Translations under genes and position numbers: made by a program
The notes under the pieces: generated by a model
What the model was told of the DNA's origin: nothing
Seen by the model: only the letters and a program-made list of their open reading frames with translations
The model's database searches: none
Assembly (NCBI GenBank): GCA_006937955.1
Contig: SSNP01000137.1
Span: 83,352 to 147,351 of the forward strand
From: Pachypanchax playfairii
Lineage: Eukaryota; Chordata; Actinopteri; Cyprinodontiformes; Aplocheilidae
DNA: 64,000 nucleotides
Direction of reading: 5' to 3'
Shown: positions 45,771 to 58,649 of the stretch, one piece after another
How the letters are laid out: every line of letters begins with the position of its first letter
Position numbering within the stretch: the first letter of the stretch is position 1

Positions 45771-47899
45771 ATGAAATTGAACTGGACTGAATGGTGTTTT
45801 TTCTCTGAGTATGGTTTGACATTGACATTTGACCTGTCAGGTCATCACTCAGCTGTCGTCTGCTTACTGGTCCAGACAATCTGGACACATTCAAAGAAAT
45901 AGACATTAAAATGCAAAAATAGGCTCCAGTACTTGCTTGATCCGCTGCCCCCCCACGGCAGTAAAGCTCTTCTTTTGTTTTCTTAGCTTTGTTCTCTGTG
46001 ATACCAGGAAATAAACAGTAAAGGAGAACATAAAATGTTTGTGTGGAGGCAAAAACGATGTCCCATCAAGACCAAATAGCTGTTCTATAATCACCATCAC
46101 CACCATCATCATCATGCAGCTATCACTCTCATTTGGCTCTCTACAACATGATGCCTTTTTAGAATGCACTTCTGCAGTTTGGATATGCCTTTCTGTCTGG
46201 CACCAATTTCTCCTCCTCTGCAAAGGCACTGACACCTGGGAAGATTGAACATCTCATCACACTGAAGCCCCTTTTGTCAGGCTGAATATGTTTTGCTATT
46301 TGCCAGCACCATTTGAGAGCAGCTTCTTTTTTTTTCTTTTGAACCATTGTTATTGTCAAAGTATTCATATCACTCACTTTTTTTTTCTCTGTGTCAGCTG
46401 GAGAGGGGAATTGGTGATGGAGGAGGGAAACACGGCAGCAGAGAGGCGACGCATTAGTTGCATTTTAGATGAGTCCAAGCTGACAGCAGATAGCAGCAGA
46501 GAAATGTCTCCTGTGTGGCTTTTGTCAAAGAGATGTCAGTCTTTCAGCTCAGCTAAGTTCTGCAGGCTGTTAACTTGGTTTACTGAAATTGGCTTTGGTG
46601 TGAGTTAAGTGGGTATATTTTTGAAGATATGTGTGTGTGTAGGTGTGCATTTAAATTCGTCTGACAGAAAAAGAACAATTTTCAGTCTGATTTGCATTCA
46701 ACGTTGTGGTTCTTTAGTAGCAAAATCAAAGCAGTGTAAGACCATGTCCATATTAAGTTGGCTATTTTCAGCTTGGCATGAAATTGTGTATTTGGAGCTT
46801 TGCAGGCCCAATGTCATATTGACAAAACAAGTGATGGTAGTGGCATTTCATAACTTTTTACTCTAAGAAAAAAAAAACTAAATGAAAAAAAATCAACAAC
46901 AACAAAGTGTTGCCAAATCCAGCTCTTGTATGAAATGCTCAAGATTTGAAAGCAGGATAAGGAATTATAAATTTCAGTTCAGAAGTACAGATTATTTTCC
47001 TCAAATGAAAGAAATACTTTCAAGAATGATATCTTGTTCCATCATCACATTTATAAATAACAAATCAGATTGCTGACTTCTGGTTATTTATTGGAAAAAT
47101 TGGCAATAAAGCCTTTGCATCCAGTAAATGTTTATCATGGCTGATAAACTATATTGTAAGGAGCTCTTATCAAACCCAATCCTGATTACCTTCTTCATAA
47201 TGAATTATTTGACTATAATTTGGATTTGAAAAAAAAACTGTCTGGCCTAGAAACTCCCATGCACAGCTTGTTTTTTAAACCAGAAAAATAAAATGCAGAG
47301 ACTAATAAATCTTCTTATATGCATTTTAATGAGAATAAACAGATTCAATTAATAAAAAAACTAGAAACTAACATCATTAAAAATGAGTGGGATTATTCAT
47401 ATTAGTCATCACTTTCAAGCTTAAATTTTTTTTTCAAAACAAGATTTTTTTCTTTTTTACTTCTGCTTTTTCATACTGAAGCGTATCACATCTTTTTTTC
47501 ATAACTTGCATATCTTATATGATATGCCTGTTTCTAATATTCTAGGACTCTTTTTTTCTCTAACAGAATGTGCACTACTTTCCTCAAAATCTGAAGCATA
47601 CGATCAACATGCCCTCTGGTGGAGGATCTTAGTACTACAGGTGTCAAGTGCCACTTTTATTATTACCATCATTATGTGATAAAACAAAATAAAATGGATA
47701 TATGACGTACATTATGTAACATTATATTTTCAGCTGTCACCAGAATTGCACTGACTTCTGAAAATAAAAAGTACATTACTGATTTTTGTTTTATCTTTAT
47801 TTAAGAGACAGCTGGTGATGCTGCTAAGAGACAGACTGAAATTGTAATTCCTCGTGAGGAAGTGAATGGTACATGTTTTTGCACTGGAATAGAAATTTT
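45771..47899. other. unassigned stretch
   Basis: 45990-46620 is of mixed composition with a CACCATCACCACCATCATCA patch and could hold conserved non-coding sequence. 46870-47800 is strongly AT-rich. No gene, RNA or transposon end was recognised. Confidence 0.35.
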
Positions 47900-48152
47900 T
47901 AAGTCAGGTGACTCACAAAGCACTTTGCACAACAAATTCACATTCATCCCTTCACACATCTGGCAGTGATAAACTACCCGTTGTAGCCACAGCTGCACTA
48001 GGACATGCAGACAGAAGTGGGGCTGCAATTACAACTTAGCCAGCTGGCCCTCCACCACCAAACAGTGTCTTGCCTGAGGTGATTTGAACCAGCAACCCTG
48101 AAGTTACCAGACAATCTGCTCTACCTCCTTAGCTATAATGCTCTCATAGCAT
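47900..48152 (-). repeat. tRNA-derived SINE (minus strand)
   Basis: On the minus strand the head reads TATAGCTAAGGAGGTAGAGC with a B-box-like GCTGGTTCAAATCACC. The body has AGCTGTGGCTACAACGGG and the tail CAAAGTGCTTTGTGAGTC. It belongs to the same broad type as the fragment at 8200-8407. Confidence 0.68.
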
Positions 48153-48278
48153 TGACTGTGTAAGACTGATAAAGGTAATAATAATGATCGAATAGAAACT
48201 CCTCCCAAACTACACAGATGATCTGAGATCCTGACTGCTCTGAGTATGTTCAGAGACTGATGAGGGTTTCTACTCTTA

Positions 48279-48938
48279 GGCCCTGTCCACACGTAGCCGG
48301 GTATCTGTCTAAACGGAGGTATTCTCCAATGTTTATGCCTGTCATTCACATGAAAACGGAACATTTTTTGGTAAAAAACAATACTTTTAAAAGCTCCAGC
48401 CAAAGTGGAGGTTTGTGAATACTTTGGCTTCAGCATTTGCATGTGTACATAAGTAACTGGAGTTTTAGGTTGCATTATGTCACTGACCGCGACAAATTTG
48501 CTCCGACATCACGTGTGTGCAACGTGTGTTTACACTTTGAAGCAACATGGATCCCCTAAGTACCGTGTTAGCGCTCTCGATTGTCCAGTAGAAATATATC
48601 CGCATATTTTCTCTGACACGACTCCCAGGCCACATTTTCCTGTGTCTAGTTAACTTTATACTCCAACGTTACACTTAGGAGCTGTTCTGCCTCGCTATCA
48701 GTCCAAACAAACGAGCCTGGCGCCATGTTGATTACTTTCTGGAAGTGACGCCAAGAAACAGAAAGTCATTCTGAAATGGATAGGAGTGGATAGGATATGG
48801 GGAACTACTGCCATCTAATGGTTTGGCATGCTTCAAAATACGCAATCTGCGCGGTTGCATGTGGACTCAATATTTTTTTAGACAGAGGGAGCAGAATATT
48901 CGTTGATTAAAAAAAGCAGGCAATGTGTTGACATGGCC
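48279..48938. mobile_element. PIF/Harbinger-like MITE with TTA duplication
   Basis: 660 bp flanked by TTA at 48276-48278 and 48939-48941. It begins GGCCCTGTCCACACG and, read inward from the right, GGCCATGTCAACACA. A 3-bp TWA duplication with GGCC-type ends fits PIF/Harbinger. It is CG-richer than its surroundings. No transposase was seen. Confidence 0.65.
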
Positions 48939-48941
48939 TTA

Positions 48942-49329
48942 GTAGTGTTTCTTTTTATCTTTGAAGAACAGGGTTTCCAGTTCTCACCTCCAACCCCCCT
49001 TGAACCGGTATCATTGAAAGAGAGAAAGAAAAAAAAATGCATTTCCTGAGGTCACACAGACGATTCAGAGAGAGGCAGAGCCATGCTAAAGCTCTGCTAA
49101 GTACAGCAAGCCTTAAACACTGATAAACAAGAATTGCTGAAACACCAAAAAGATCTTACATGACAGAAGAAAACAAATATATTGGAAGTTTTGGAAGTAT
49201 GGAAATGTGAAATGTGTCAATTTTTTCTTTCTTTTTGTTAAAAATTTAACTGGAAGTTTGTTACCAAACATTATTTGTTACTGATGATAGACAGATAGAC
49301 ATTGGTTTGTACAGAATGAGAGGGACCCG
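48942..49329. other. unassigned sequence
   Basis: AT-rich, with no recognised feature. Confidence 0.35.
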
Positions 49330-49565
49330 GAACTAAAACGGCTACCATGTGATACCCTCTGGTGTGCGTCTAGTTGGTCAGGGGTTCATCCTACAGCAAG
49401 ATAATCACCCAAAACACAAATCCAAGCCATGACAGAACTACCTCAGAAAAAATGAACACGATGGTGAGCTTGAAAACATGAAGTTGTGGCACAGTCTCCA
49501 GATTTAGCTGGTTTTGGGATGAACTGGACAGAAGAGTGAAACCAAAGCAGACAAGTGTTTTATGG
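49330..49565 (+). pseudogene. Tc1-like transposase C-terminal relic
   Basis: In one frame GFILQQDNHPKHKSKP precedes a stop, then QNYLRKNEHDGELENM follows. After a frameshift comes WDELDRRVKPKQTS. These correspond to the second catalytic Asp region and the segment after the catalytic Glu. The SPDLNP part is badly decayed. No inverted repeats were found. Confidence 0.7.
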
Positions 49566-50202
49566 AAAAGATGGTTTTAAAAATAAAGACTTTATTTTAC
49601 CCACCCAGCGGCAGACAAAAACAGATCTTTTGGGGCACAGCAGAACAGGGTTAGTCAAATTCTAATAAAAAAAAAAAAAAAAATGAAAATCCTCTTCCCT
49701 AACACAAAGTCCAGAATCCAATATTCAAAACCACGAAACTTAGTATGAGTCAAGTTCCTCTATGACCTATGACATGGAAAAATCTGACTTAGGAGCAAAC
49801 AGAGCCGTGGTCCGTGGTGCAGAGCACGGGTCGGGAACATCCAAAAACCTGAGAAACTTAAACAAACAAAAACATATTTATTTTGCCTAAGTGTCGCCCA
49901 ACTGGTGATAAAGCAACCTGGCAGTGAGTTGAGTGAGTCGCAGAGAAGATTTAGTGTCTGGTGATGAGCTGATAAGAAGCAGCTTGCCCGAGTGTGTGAA
50001 GTGATCAAGAAGCTGTAACCAGGAAAACAAAGACACACACTTATAATCACAGCAGAAAAAAACAGTAAATTGAAAACTGAAGGGCAACAAACTCAGCTGG
50101 TTGGAAAGCTGTTAGACCAACATCACTGAGCATATTCAGTCCACTGTGTCACATTAAAACAAAGACCTGTAGTTGACTCTGCTTTGTCCTGAAGTTACTG
50201 AT
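49566..50202. other. unassigned sequence
   Basis: Includes an A homopolymer (49668-49682). No gene was recognised. Confidence 0.35.
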
Positions 50203-50206
50203 TTAA

Positions 50207-50783
50207 AGAGGCCCTTCCATGAAAAGCAGTTTTTCTGAGGTTTTTGTTGAATATTTTAGCTCCACAGGTGTTTTTACCTTCATAGTGGGTGTGAAAACAG
50301 ATCAACAACTTCTCTTATCTCTCAAACTACACAGGTGAAGATAAAACCCGAGTTCTTCCGAGTCCGAACGGCCTGTATCTGTTTCGTCACAACTCCTTTG
50401 TTCATTAGTATTCATTAGCTCCCGCAGTTTAGCCCACTGCTTGCATGCTGCTGGCTGAAAGCTGTTAGCATAAGATGTATAAAACAGGAAGACACGACGT
50501 CTGATGTTGCCATGCGCAGTGGGGCAGGAAACAGTGTACCTTGCTCTCATAGGCTAGTTTGTTAGCCAATCTGAGTCCAGCAAATTCAAATAATGAATAT
50601 GAATGAGCTGCTGATGAAGCCTGACACGGAAGGAGCCGGAACCACTCGAATTTTAATGCAGACAGATTGAAAGGTCTGTTAATCAGTGTTTCCTGACGTT
50701 TTTTAGATGTAAAATGTTTCATTTTACTGGTTAATACTTAAGAAATAACCACAAAGTCCTGAAATTTGTATGAAATGGCCTCT
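50207..50783 (-). mobile_element. TTAA MITE, family K3 copy b
   Basis: 577 bp between TTAA at 50203-50206 and 50784-50787. The ends are AGAGGCCCTTCCATG and, inward from the right, AGAGGCCATTTCATAC. It is an inverted, near full-length match of 4920-5487. Non-coding. Confidence 0.78.
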
Positions 50784-50787
50784 TTAA

Positions 50788-52294
50788 GTAAATCTTTCCC
50801 CAAATATGTGCATCACACTCGTCTTACCCCTCTTTTCCACCGGATGCGTTAGCAGCGCATTACTGCAGCAGCACGTCATACGCTGTGTGGTGATTAAATG
50901 AAATGGGCCGTTTCTAGCAGCAGATTCAGATAGAGTGAATAAAAACAAGAAAGTGAAAAAACAGTAATAATGTAATCTAAAAGTCCATGTTCCTGATTTA
51001 CACAACAAATACAACTTTTATTGTCTGATAACATCGCAACTGCATGTGTTGATGTTCCTGAACACCTTGTGCAGATATGAAAGACTCCAGGAGGTTCAGC
51101 AGCACTGGAATGAGAATGAGAGGATTTAGTTTTGTTGAAAAATGTCCAAAGGATGAAACATGGTTCATTTAATGTGCATGACTAAGCTTAAAAAAGTCTT
51201 TAAGTTCAGCAAAATCTTTATTACCTCTGAATAGAATAGCGGAAAATAAATCCCCCATGTGCTCACACATTCTGTTCCTGGTTTATTAATATTTATTCAT
51301 TGTTTATTAATTTTGTTGACACGTTTGAACTCGGATTTAGAAATATTTGGTCCAAAAAACTAACTCAGAAATAATGTGACACTTCTATTGGCAGGAAAAG
51401 TGAGGAAGAAGAGGTCAAGCTAATGCTAATGTATGCTCCTCTAATGAGCTGACAGATCGGCTGCTAACAGAAAAGAGGAGTATGGTCAAAACACACACAG
51501 ACACACTCTGTCCCTGGTGTGTGATCTGTCCTATGTGCTGGGTAAATTGGTGAAGGTTTGGTACTAAACACTTGGACCGATAGATCAAACAGAGCTGAAG
51601 TTTGACTCTAAACACTTGAAGCTCAATGGGATCACGGGATCAACAGGAGGTCAAGAGCTCGCTAAACTTTACACCACAGCAATGAGAACCAGACTGGAAA
51701 AAAGTTATCGCCAACAGACAGTCATCTGTGTCTTATTTAGATTTGTTAATTACATACATTCAGCAACTATTAAGAACAATCTGTCACAGGGAGACTGAAG
51801 CACGTGGAAAATGTGTAACCATGCATGTGAAAAGACATTCAGAAGAACTTGTCTAAGATTCCACCACTGTGTTCAGAAGTAAAAACTTTTTGAATTTAGT
51901 ATTTTAATTCTATTGTATTTTAATTATTTAAGTAGTTTAAATGACACCAGATCACCAATAAACTCACCCTAAAATAAATAAACCAAAAACAATCAGGACT
52001 AGTTTAAATGTTTAAAAAGGTATTATTATTTATTATTTACTCTGATATATAAATATCTAAGTGTTAAATCTTTTAGTGCAAGAGAGCCATGAACAAGTTA
52101 TTATTTCCCATGATAGAATTAGAAAAGTATCCTGATCTGTAGAAACTTCTGCTCCTAGATCTATGTGAGTAGGCCTCTATAAGGGAGTCCTGCTTTAAGA
52201 TAAGGCCCAATGTATTAAATTCTGATCTGCATGTGTGCTGCTGCAGGACCAAGGCCACCTTGGTGGGAAAATCAACATGTGACTTTGTTATCTG
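50788..52294. other. unassigned stretch
   Basis: A block near 50825-50900 (CCCTCTTTTCCACCGGATGC) may be part of a MITE, but no paired end was found. The remainder is AT-rich without recognised genes. Confidence 0.35.
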
Positions 52295-52298
52295 TTAA

Positions 52299-53105
52299 AG
52301 GTGGTATATGGAATATTTTCATTAAAAGCAATATTTTTAACAAAATAATACCTCCACAGGGTGTTTAGAGGGTTGTAGAATGAAAATACAGCATTTCCTT
52401 TATTTGAAGTAAAATATTATAAAATATGAATTTTGACAGCACGACGTTGGCATTTTGTTTACATCTATGAGCCAATCGCTGGCAGAGCAGCAGGCACCAT
52501 TTTGGGTTGCCTAATACCATAAATAATCCAGCACAGTGAGGCTGGTACTGTGGAGTCTGCAGGTCAAGCAGCTGGAAGCACCGGGGACATGTGGTGATTA
52601 CATACCTTATTTGCTTGCCATAGGGGTTTCCTCTGGGGTTTCCCATGTGATGAGCAAGTTCTGTGTGGAAACGTTTTAATAGCAGCTATTAGCAGCTAGC
52701 AAACATGTAGCCACAGCAGGAGTGGAGCTTTGGGCCACTTTTTTGACTTGACGACACACCACGAAGGATTGTATTGCTTTTTTTAAATTTTATTGGATAA
52801 GTGGGGTATGCAGGATGATGTGTGAGGAGGACAGAGGATCTTAGGAGGAACTGCAGAAAGTTTTGGTTTGCTCGACAAGAGCCGCGGCCCGCGGGACAAC
52901 TATGAGCTCTTTGCCACGGACTCTGGAGAGCATGATTAGTGAACTGAACTCATGATATTTTATTGTCCTGCTTGGATTGGCGATCAGAGTGGGTTTGGTG
53001 AGGAATATTGGTCGACCTCAGCATCGGAGAGCGCGCCGAACCTGGCACCCAGATGGCTGAAGGCTTTATACTGTGTTATTCTGTTCCAAGTTCCATATCC
53101 CACCT
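52299..53105 (+). mobile_element. TTAA MITE, family K1 copy b (complete)
   Basis: 807 bp between TTAA at 52295-52298 and 53106-53109. The left end is AGGTGGTATATGGAATATT. Inward from the right it is AGGTGGGATATGGAACTTG, a strong inverted repeat. Its first 320 bp are shared with 2481-2760 and, inverted, 24545-24805. The AGGTGG start fits the TTAAAGGRR-type end of T2/Kolobok MITEs. No transposase frame. Confidence 0.8.
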
Positions 53106-53109
53106 TTAA

Positions 53110-53989
53110 AGAGCAACAGACTTTACGAACCTCCCCCATAAAATATGCAATTTTTAATATTTTATTCAGTCAATTTGGGGATGCTGTAAAATGCTGTACT
53201 TTCACTCACTCCTTGGAAAGTAACATTTCAAAACCTTATATTCTTCGTCTGTGGTTCTTCTACTGTCTGAGGGTTTAACTGTGTTTTGGTGTCTAGGAAC
53301 TGTTTCTGTCACAATGTGTTTAAATGCATTATAATGCAGTCTAATTATAATTCAGCAGACTTGAATCCATCTGCTTACAGTCCAGTTCAATACAAAAATA
53401 ACAGAATAAAAAATCTCAGGAAAAAATGTTCTTGTAGCATATTATTCATGAATATATTTTGACAGTTTAAAAATGCAGTTCTGAATTAGTTAAGTATCCA
53501 GATTCATTGATTTCTAATTTTTTTTAGGGGAAACAGTGTCAGTGCTAAACACAAAAATGCTTCAAAATCTACAACAAAATCAATTGGTGATGAAGTCGAG
53601 TTTGGATCACTGGTTTCTGTAGCATTGGCAGATTTGAATAAAAATGAAAGATTTATTCTGTTTTGTTACATCACTTATACAAACCTACAATAAATCCATT
53701 TCCTCACACAATATATTCATTATTAATCTAAAATCAAAGGTTATTTGAAGATGACGAGACAGAGTTGTGAGAATTACTATTCATACTAACCTATCGAGAT
53801 GTCCAATGCAGATAAGATTGAGTCAGGAGAGTGAATAGATCTGTGTATATTTTCACTCAAGTCTATTAAGTCTAATGCTAAATTGCATTCAGAGCATACA
53901 GTGATGTCACAGCGTCCTGTATCTGTAGTCAAGCATTTGTCCTGTAAAAACACTGAAAATCTGTCAAGAACTTAATAACAACCAGTCTT
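53110..53989. other. unassigned AT-rich sequence
   Basis: No recognised features. Confidence 0.35.
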
Positions 53990-54300
53990 GTTTGTGTCTG
54001 TTTTTGTCTGATGTAGAAACATTAGTTCATGCATGTATTAGTTCTAGGCTTGATTATTGTAATTCTTTATTATCAGGATGTTCTAATAGTTCTGGAAAAG
54101 ACCTCCAGCTGATCCAAAGAGTTCTGATGAGCGTTAGAAGGAGAGATCACATTTCTCCTGTTTTAGCATCACTTCATTGGCTCCAATGTCAAGTAAAAAA
54201 GATCTTCTGACATATACAAAAAAACAAGCTCCATCTTATATTAAATATCTTATTGTTCCATATGTTCCTAACACCACTTCATTGTCTTGCTTGGAGTCAG
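53990..54300 (+). pseudogene. LINE reverse-transcriptase C-terminal fragment
   Basis: One frame reads VETLVHACISSRLDYCNSLL, SGCSNSSGKDLQLIQRVLMS, then RRRDHISPVLASLHWLQ. SRLDYCNSLL and HISPVLASLHWLP-type motifs mark the C-terminal part of L2-like fish LINE proteins. It is followed by frameshifted remnants to about 54300. Confidence 0.75.
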
Positions 54301-55400
54301 TGTTTGTTGGACCTACTCAAATTGTAACCATTGCTATGATGTTGGATTAGACAACAGCCATTTTTGGGGAAGGGCCGGCGAACAGTCAGGTCTGCCGTGA
54401 GATGTTTTACCACTCCTTTTTAAATGCGGTGAATTTAGCAAATGACAGATTACTGTATACAAGGGAGGATAGGGGGGCGACTGTTTAACATGGAGGTTGG
54501 TAGAACAGGTCAACTCACCACCCTTTCTGCCACCTGCCCCTCAATCTGAAGTGCACCTTAGGCATTGAATGTTTTGAAGGGGGTGGGGATGGGTATCATT
54601 CAACAGCAGTGCACAGATTGTGTCTGCTCCCTCAACTTCTATGGTACTCTTACCCCAAACACCTCATCCACTGACCTTTTCTAACACTTACACCCAACAG
54701 ATTATTTTCAATGATGAGAGGGAAGAAGGTAAGGGCTGGGTCTTCCAACACCCCTGTTTTCTGTGCTCTACCTGGAGCGGGGTCAGCTGGCTCCCTGGGG
54801 GCCAGGCTGACCACTTTGGGTTGCTTTGGGTTCAAGTGGCACTCAACTTCCCACTGTTCAGACAGGGTTGATGTGTATGGCTGTTTGTGCTTATGGGTGT
54901 TTGTTTGGTTGGTGTGAGTAAGGGTCTGTGTGTGTGCAAACATACAGTATATGTGTGTACGTCTGGTCCTAGGTCTGAGACTCGATAAATCCCGGCTCCT
55001 CTAGCACAAAGGAGTGGTTTGGGATCGCCCCTCCTCGTTGCTCCCCCTCAGTTGGTGGCTTACCACTTTACGGTGGCTTGGACGTCTTTGTCGCTGGGCC
55101 TGGTGGATGTTAGGCTGTGTTTGGGGGCAGGGTGGTCTGAGTTAAAGGGCCCTTTTTTCATCTTCCACTTGGATGGATGGCTGTCGGTGGGGCAGGATGC
55201 TCATTGCCTCTGGTTGTCTGTAGTAACCTTGAATCGTGATGCCCCATCTAGGGCCTCCCGCCATCTCTACCCTTCTGGGGCAGGCCCTACCCCTCTGGCC
55301 TGCAGTTGACTTCAGGAGGTGCGGCCCTGGGTCTTCCGTGTTCTTGGGGGTCTGTGGACTACCTGGATAGTTTAACCCTGTCTGCCTCTGGATGTAGGGC
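54301..55400. repeat. G/T-rich unclassified repeat-like segment
   Basis: Distinctly G/T-rich compared with the surroundings, with blocks such as GGAAGGGCCGGCGAACAGTC and GGGGCAGGCCCTACCCCTCT. No reliable frame. It follows the LINE fragment in the same orientation and ends in a CA microsatellite. It may be a LINE 3' region or a separate repeat; family not recognised. Confidence 0.4.
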
Positions 55401-55401
55401 A

Positions 55402-55453
<52 letters not shown>
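55401..55453. repeat. (CA)n microsatellite
   Basis: An uninterrupted AC/CA run of about 53 bp. Confidence 0.97.
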
Positions 55454-55457
<4 letters not shown>

Positions 55458-57079
55458 AACGTTTTGGTATAAGAAATACTTTATTTTTTTATTAATCCCT
55501 CGGGATATGTGTACCTGTTTTTCCTTTTTCTCTTTTTCTTTATTTCTCTCCTTCAGGTGTTTTTTCAGGTGTGTGTGTATGTGTGTGCGCATCTACAGAT
55601 TCAGATGTCAATGACCATGGTGTTGTCTCTTTCCTCATGTATTCTTTCTTTCAATTTCCTCTCCTTTATTCTTTCTTTCTGTTCATTTCTGTCCTCGTGG
55701 CCTGCCAGCTCTGTCACTGTTACATTACAAATGTGTCCTGAATAAAACAACAGAAGTATATTTTAGCCTTTTAACAAGGATAAAACAAACAAAAGGGTTT
55801 TATGGCATTATTTTAAAAAAGCTAATTTGTGTTGCACCAGAATTCATTTAGATCATAATTCCTATTTTATAATCTGAGACAAGGCAAGTAAAAACAAATA
55901 AATAAATAACCATTTTTATTATGTTAGAGTTATTAGAATGTAAAACTAATTATTTGTTTGCTTTTCAGATAAATATCCAAAACACATTTTTTTCACATAA
56001 GTAAATGTGTGAAAACCTTATGAAAACTAAGTTTGTCTTTTTGTTAATAAATTTCTAGGGTGGACTTTCAAAATCTTTGTTTTTTTATGAAAAGCCTCCT
56101 TGTGTGCACAATAAACTGATTATAATTGTTTCTCCCCTCTTTTTTCCCTTTAGCAGGATTATAAAAATTAGATATTGTAGTTATCAGCAAATTTGAAATA
56201 TATGCTACAACATCTGCCTCTATAGTTTTAATCATTTAAATCATAAAGGATATTATTCTGACTGCAGCCCAGTTTCAGTGAGAGCAAATAAATCAAACTG
56301 ATGATCATTTATTCAATAATTTGTTAACTAAGACTTACAAGAGAGATTGCCTTTTATTAATTTATTCCAAGCAGTGTTTATTTATTCAAATGATTACAGA
56401 AAAAACTGTGGCTCTATGAAAGTAATATTTGGTTTAAGAACTGGTCTTTATGAATAGATAAATGGTTCAATTTAAACAAGCACTCAAACACATTTTATAG
56501 CTTGTCTTCATATTGTTCAGGGTCCAAGTGCTGGAGCAGGTCCCATCAGTTCATCAGAGCCAGAGGTTTCGTCCTCCAAGAAAGAAAAACTTTAACACCA
56601 GAATTTGTGACATGAACAAATTTAGTTACACAGTTTAACCTTTAATTTCTTTGCAATGCTGGAAGATAACCCGGTCCATGGAGGTTCATGAAGAGCATTT
56701 CAGATCAGACTGAAAGATGTAACTAAATCTTTTGTTTCACGTTAAGGAAAATTGGAAGGATTGATGTTGTTAGATTTTACTGGTTTGAACAGAAATATTC
56801 AATCAGCTGTGGGTGTAGTATTTTAACTGTCTAAATTATACCTGATTGTGAAGCTAAATGTGATAGAGTGAACAAAAACATGTGGAAAGTAATTATTTGT
56901 CAGGTCTGTAAAATAAATTTTAAAGTCTGAACAGATATGTTGGCCTCCTTAAAGATACTTTTATTTTCATTTTTATTGTTGCTGTTTTTGTTATTATATT
57001 GTGTTGAAGTCTTTTTAAATTTAATGTTTCCCCTTAATTAATATCTAAGGTTTCTTCAAGCTTCTCATCAGCTGTTCAG
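55454..57079. other. unassigned AT-rich stretch
   Basis: A pyrimidine-rich start (55500-55700), then AT-rich sequence with no recognised gene or element. Confidence 0.35.
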
Positions 57080-57610
57080 TCTGTTTAAAACTGGAACAAA
57101 CAGGCTGTTGGGTAGTTTGGTATCACCGTGTGCACCACACTGAACATGGATCAGATAAAGCAAAGACCAGAGCTGTCTGAGGAGCTCAGAGAGCTTTTAG
57201 ATCTCCATGTTAGAGACTACAAGACCATCTCCAAGCAGCTTCATGTTCCTGTGAGCAAAACTGTTAATATTATTAAAAAGTATATGGTTGATGGGACTGT
57301 AGCCAAATTCCCAGGACGTGGGCGCAAGAGCAAATACAAGCCCAGGATGCTAAACACAGAACCAAGGAAACCATCCCAAACCATTTAAGCTGAAGACCAA
57401 GTTGCAGGTACGTCTCTTTCTGATCTCATCATCCATCATGTTTTGAACCTTAATGAACTCCACTGAAGAAAGAGAGACAGATAAACACCAAAGATCTGGA
57501 TTGTGATAACAAAAAGTAAGTTGACACACCACAAATCTTCTGGAAGAAGAACCTTTGAACTGATGAGACAAACTACTGGAGCTGTTGGACCACAGAGGAC
57601 CGGGTTAGTC
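57080..57610 (+). pseudogene. Tc1-like transposase N-terminal relic
   Basis: From 57146 the frame reads MDQIKQRPELSEELRELLDL, HVRDYKTISKQLHVPVSKTV, NIIKKYMVDGTVAKFPGRGR, KSKYKPRMLN. This is a Tc1-type helix-turn-helix domain followed by the GRGRK basic motif. It is then deleted and frameshifted. Later words (57515-57600) resemble the region around the first catalytic Asp, with GATGAGAC for DET. No complete domain remains. Confidence 0.75.
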
Positions 57611-58161
57611 ATGTCTTTGTCTTTATTGTGGAAAAATACCAACAAATTTGGGAAAATCTGTCATTAGCTGTGATATAAGCCCGTTTCGGCACAAATTTGG
57701 GACAAACAGAGGAAGAGATAAATTAGATTACCAGAGCGCAGGTTTAGAATATAAAGTGAAAAGTTTCTAAAACTTGACATAGAGATGTTATAGACTTTTT
57801 ATAAACATTAGATTAACGCATCAATGTGTAAAACACTTTGTCGGCCCCTTAAAGACTCTTTTGCTTTCTTGATTATTCATGTGTACACTCGCTGGCATCA
57901 CCTGACAGAGTCACATGACTCATTATAGTTAATGAGTTTCTGATGTCTGAACTTATTCTATAAGCTCTTTGAGCTTGTGAAAACATCAGTATTGTGCACA
58001 TAATGTGCAACTTACAGTCTGCAGAGATTTACACTGAATATTTTTTTATGTACATAGTACAATGTACATAGTCTGACTATATAGAATAATAATATTAAAC
58101 TAAATTGAAATGCACAGATTTCAGTCCTGATCTGATACTGGATTTAACCAATAAAACACAA
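57611..58161. other. unassigned sequence
   Basis: No recognised features. Confidence 0.35.
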
Positions 58162-58169
58162 GTATTAAG

Positions 58170-58641
58170 TAGGGGTGTCAAATTATCGCGTTAGTTGCGA
58201 TTAATTAATTACAGCCATATTTGGTGCGTTATATTCCTTAATCGCATTAATCTAATTTTTAATCTATATTCACAGTTTCTGCTTTTGAGTTGCTTTTAAA
58301 ATATTGTGCTGGAGTTGTACAAAGGGATTAATCCAGTGGTTAATTTGTAAATCAAAAGTTACCGGATGGCAAATAGCGCTATGAGACCAGAATTCACTGA
58401 CTGATACCGGAACGCACACATAGACATGTATGAACGCACACACATACACGACCGTCGGACCAGACCAAGCGCTGTGTGCCGGAAAATTTGCTTTTCCAAA
58501 ACGTCCCGACGGAACCATGGATAACAATAGTGTTTTTCTTAGCTATTATTAAATGAGATTAAAAATAAGATTAATCAGATTAATTAATTACTGCTCAAAA
58601 TTAATTAATCTCATCCAATTTTTAATCTCATGACAGCACTA
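58170..58641. mobile_element. hAT-like MITE with perfect 8-bp TSD
   Basis: 472 bp starting TAGGGGTGTCA and, inward from the right, TAGTGCTGTCA. It is flanked by exact GTATTAAG at 58162-58169 and 58642-58649. Subterminal sequence is rich in GATTAATTAATTA words on both sides. Non-coding. Confidence 0.85.
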
Positions 58642-58649
58642 GTATTAAG

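Noticed and set aside
55142..55614. Cys/Val- or Thr/His-repeat open frames
   Set aside because: Translations of the CA microsatellite.
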